Positions 61,485-64,000 of a stretch of 64,000 nt of DNA are shown in pieces. The DNA is from CAZMVY01 sp964653435 (GTDB taxonomy: Bacteria > Planctomycetota > Phycisphaerae > UBA1845 > PWPN01): NCBI GenBank assembly GCA_964653435.1, contig CAZZFA010000005.1:1-64000 (forward strand). Reading direction: 5' to 3'. Under the pieces are notes generated by a model that saw nothing but the letters and a program-made list of their open reading frames with translations, was not told the origin of the DNA and did not search any database. Positions within the stretch are counted from its first letter, which is position 1. Every line of letters begins with the position of its first letter. The translations under genes and the position numbers were made by a program.

Positions 61485-62495
61485 ATGTCCCTTATTCTCG
61501 GCATCGAAACGTCGTGCGATGAAACCTCCGCCGGCATCGTGGCCGACGGTTATGATGTCCGCAGCAACCTCGTCGCCACGCAGTTCGACCTGCATGCGAA
61601 GTTCGGAGGAGTCGTCCCGGAGATCGCCTCCCGCGCACACATCGAGAACCTCGACGGTGTGATCCGCGAGGCCATGGAGCGAGCCGGCGTCTCCCGCGCG
61701 GAGATCGACGCGATCGCCGTGACCTGTACGCCGGGGCTTGTGGGCTGCCTCCTGATCGGCGTAACCGCCGCCAAGACGCTCGCCTGGGCCTGGGGCAAAC
61801 CGCTGGTCGGCATCAACCACGTGGAAGCACACGCGTGCAGCGCCGCCGTCGCGATCGGCTATCCGCCCTGGCCCGCGGTGGCGCTCGTCGTCAGCGGCGG
61901 CCATACCTCGCTGTTTCATGTCCGCGACTTCGACCGCATCGAACGATTGGGAAGCACCACCGACGACGCCGCCGGCGAAGCCTTCGACAAGGTGGCGAGT
62001 ATCCTGAATCTCGGCTATCCGGGCGGCCCGATCATCGACCGCGTTGCCGCCGAGGGCGACCCGAACGCCGTCCCCTTTCCGCGGACCATGCTCGGATCCG
62101 AGTCGCTGGACTTCAGCTTCAGCGGCCTCAAGACCGCCGTCCTCTATCACGTGCACGGCCCCGGCAGGACCAGCGGCGGCCTTGAGCGCCTGACGCGCCG
62201 CGACGTGGCCGACATCGCCGCCAGTTTCCAGGCCGCCGTCGTCGACGTGCTCGTGGCCAAGACGATGCTCGCCGTCGAGCAGACCGGCACGCGGACCGTG
62301 GTGGTCGGCGGCGGCGTCGCGGCCAACCGGCGGCTGCGGAGCGAACTGGCAACCGCGTGCGAGGCAGCCGGCGCGACCCTCCATCTGACGCCCATGCACC
62401 TCTGCACGGACAACGGCGCGATGATTGCCGCCCTGGCCCATCACCGCCTCGCCCGCGGCGAGATCGCTGATACGGATCTGGAAGCCCGGGCATAG
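61485..62495 (+). CDS. tsaD: tRNA N6-adenosine threonylcarbamoyltransferase
   Basis: TsaD (336 residues) transfers threonylcarbamoyl to A37 of tRNAs reading ANN codons, with TsaB and TsaE. It has LGIETSCDETSAGIV at the start, INHVEAHACSA with the two metal-binding His, VSGGHTSLF, and VVGGGVAANRRLR. Length is normal. It follows ctpA by 2 bp. tsaB, tsaE and tsaC are not in the window. Confidence 0.96.
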   Translation: MSLILGIETSCDETSAGIVADGYDVRSNLVATQFDLHAKFGGVVPEIASRAHIENLDGVIREAMERAGVSRAEIDAIAVTCTPGLVGCLLIGVTAAKTLAWAWGKPLVGINHVEAHACSAAVAIGYPPWPAVALVVSGGHTSLFHVRDFDRIERLGSTTDDAAGEAFDKVASILNLGYPGGPIIDRVAAEGDPNAVPFPRTMLGSESLDFSFSGLKTAVLYHVHGPGRTSGGLERLTRRDVADIAASFQAAVVDVLVAKTMLAVEQTGTRTVVVGGGVAANRRLRSELATACEAAGATLHLTPMHLCTDNGAMIAALAHHRLARGEIADTDLEARA

Positions 62496-62640
62496 AGTCG
62501 CTTCCGGAGCGTCTCGCGCCGCGTCCGGAACGTTTGCCGGGCGCGAGTTTTCGAGGATGCTATTGCAGAGGCGACCGAACGCTCGCGGTGATGCGCGTCG
62601 AACGCGCACCGGTCTTACCGAAGACGGCACCGGACGGGGG

Positions 62641-63624
62641 TCACCCCTCCGCGCCGGATTCCGCCGGCCCCCCGGCCGTCGTGTTCAACCGCCCCACCAG
62701 CTCCCGCGCCGACTGCAGGCCGCGCCGGCGAAGGTACGTCGGCAGAGCCTCGATAATCCGGATCGGGCACGTCGGGTCGATGAAGAGCGCCGTGCCGACG
62801 CTTACCGCCGTTGCCCCGGCGAGCATGAACTCGATCGCGTCCTGCCAGGTCTCGATGCCCCCCATTCCGATGAGCGGGATCTTCGCGGGCGCTGCGACTT
62901 CGCGATATACCCGGTGGACCATGTGCAGCGCCAGCGGCTTGATCGCCGGCCCCGACAGCCCGCCGGTGGTGTTGGCCAGCACCGGACGCCACCGCTCGAT
63001 GTCGATCGCCATCCCGACGAACGTGTTGACCAGCGAGAGCGCCTCGGCCCCGGCATCGACCGCCGCTCGCGCGGTCGTGGTGATGTCCGTCACGTTCGGC
63101 GAGAGCTTCACGATCAGCAGGCAGCGGTGCACCTCCCGCCGCACGGCCCCCACGAGATCGTACAGCCGGTTGGCGTCGGTGCCGAACGTCAGCCCGTCGG
63201 ACACGTTCGGGCAGCTCACGTTGAGTTCGAGCCCAGCGATCTCCGGCACCTCGTCCAGCCGGCGGCACACTGCCACGTATTCCTCGCGCGAGTGACCTGC
63301 CACATTGACGAACACCGGAATGCGGAAGGCCCGCAGTTCGGGCACCTTCTCCGCGACGAACCGTTCCAGCCCGACGTTCGCCAGCCCGATCGCGTTGAGC
63401 ATGCCGCAGGCCGTCTCGACGACCCGCGGCGGCGGATTTCCGGGCCGTTCCTGCAAGGTCACACTCTTGGTAGTGAATGCGCCGAGGCGGTTCAAATCCA
63501 TGTACGGCGCGTATTCCCCACCGTACCCGCACGTCCCCGAGGCCGTCATGACGGGATTCTGCAGCGTAACCCTGCCGAGCGAAACGGACAGATCGACAGC
63601 GGCGGGCATCTGCGTCGTATTCAT
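62641..63624 (-). CDS. pyrD: Dihydroorotate dehydrogenase, class 1B-like
   Basis: PyrD (327 residues) oxidises dihydroorotate to orotate in pyrimidine synthesis. It has NPVMTASGTCGYG at the start, TKSVTLQERPGNPPPRVVET, and ELNVSCPNV, where the catalytic base is Cys as in class 1 enzymes. GMGGIETWQDAIEFMLAGATAVSVGTA binds FMN phosphate. Class 1B enzymes normally pair with PyrK (electron transfer to NAD+), which is absent here. It converges with tsaD across 145 bp. Confidence 0.93.
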   Translation of the reverse strand: MNTTQMPAAVDLSVSLGRVTLQNPVMTASGTCGYGGEYAPYMDLNRLGAFTTKSVTLQERPGNPPPRVVETACGMLNAIGLANVGLERFVAEKVPELRAFRIPVFVNVAGHSREEYVAVCRRLDEVPEIAGLELNVSCPNVSDGLTFGTDANRLYDLVGAVRREVHRCLLIVKLSPNVTDITTTARAAVDAGAEALSLVNTFVGMAIDIERWRPVLANTTGGLSGPAIKPLALHMVHRVYREVAAPAKIPLIGMGGIETWQDAIEFMLAGATAVSVGTALFIDPTCPIRIIEALPTYLRRRGLQSARELVGRLNTTAGGPAESGAEG

Positions 63625-63758
63625 GGCCGCCCAGCATCGGAACCCGGCACGACGCTGTCAAGCCGCGCAAGCGACTTGCCCCCGTTCGCCGGATGCACGG
63701 AATCGTGCAGCGTGAGCGGATCCGGCGGCGACCGTCGCGGATACCGGGGGACAACAGT

Positions 63759-63957
63759 GTAGAGTCTTGCGTTGCAGCTTTTGCGCGCCTTGCGCGCATG
63801 TTATCGCGATGCGGCGGTGGCGCGACCCGTCATTCTGAGGAGCGCAGCGACGAAGAATCTGGCTGATTGGCGCAGAAAAGCCAGATGCTTCGCTTCGCTC
63901 AGCATGACGGGGGCCGGCGCCCCCGTGTTCGGTTGCGGCCGAAGGCCGCCTTGGGGG
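63759..63957 (-). repeat. Dispersed intergenic repeat, copy D
   Basis: The order is GTAGAGTCTTGCG, GCAGCTTTTGCGCGCCTTGCG, GTCATTCTGAGGAGCGCAGC, GCTTCGCTTCGCTCAGCATG, ending with GGCCGCCTTGGGGG; it matches copy B in orientation and copy C inverted. Most bases match copy B, with local changes such as GCGTTGCAG and GGCGCCCCC. The last 43 bases of the window after it show nothing recognisable. Confidence 0.85.
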
Positions 63958-64000
63958 TGGCTGAGCGTCATCCCCAAGGCAATGGTCCCGGAGGGACCCA

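Overview
The window is a GC-rich bacterial chromosome segment that looks like Planctomycetota, most likely class Phycisphaerae. This placement is an inference from several things seen together. There are large secreted proteins ending in paired dockerin-like tails (DGDVDLxDF...CFNGPNRPP), type IV prepilin-like proteins, a HYExAFE-family protein, and many small planctomycete-type operons. Housekeeping genes are scattered singly (sucCD, panD, hisS, glyA, folBK, tsaD, pyrD, nagB, fliM). No rRNA, tRNA, CRISPR array, phage or transposase gene was found.

Layout. At 1-2810 a secreted glycosidase-like gene lies between two inverted copies of a roughly 200-bp intergenic repeat. At 2900-6940 are sucCD, a small hypothetical gene and an exported PQQ-type beta-propeller. 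At 7150-8225 a protein-free kilobase looks like a large structured noncoding RNA: it has a sigma-70-type promoter, a perfect 11-bp helix joining its predicted 5' and 3' ends, a dozen internal hairpins (three capped by GNRA tetraloops) and a Rho-independent terminator. At 8281-10770 are a Mut7-C-type RNase, a thiamine-binding-like protein, a fused AhbA-AhbB siroheme decarboxylase and panD. At 10990-17030 are exported proteins including a 1078-residue beta-helix surface protein. At 17110-21195 are a sigma-54 activator coupled to a transglutaminase-like gene, then an ECF sigma factor with an anti-sigma/pseudopilin hybrid.

At 21263-24566 is a MacAB-type efflux operon (minus strand). At 24732-30172 a FabH-like/methyltransferase/epimerase/hexapeptide-transferase cluster is followed by a GT-C-like membrane protein. 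At 30202-34861 are a PBP4-type peptidase, a Rid/chorismatase-like protein and a GH18 chitinase-like protein. At 35064-37849 are fliM, nagB and a winged-helix gene. At 38102-41375 a six-gene minus-strand operon holds a YkgJ-type protein, hisS, a HYExAFE protein and three tiny membrane proteins. At 41802-50250 are an archaemetzincin-like lipoprotein, an AsmA-like/HAD/FtsX-permease operon, a tyrosine-rich lipoprotein, a radical SAM enzyme and a GH10-like protein lacking both catalytic glutamates. From 50413 to the end, two more inverted repeat copies bracket a block with a prepilin, a 1361-residue kelch/TSP3/IPT surface protein, glyA, folB-folK, ctpA, tsaD and pyrD.

The most noteworthy element is the ~1.03-kb candidate RNA at about 7189-8223, which I cannot match to RNase P RNA, tmRNA, rRNA or a group I/II intron. 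Other items worth attention are the sigma/anti-sigma-pseudopilin pair, the tyrosine/aspartate-rich lipoprotein, the paired tiny membrane proteins behind hisS, and the four-copy inverted repeat family.
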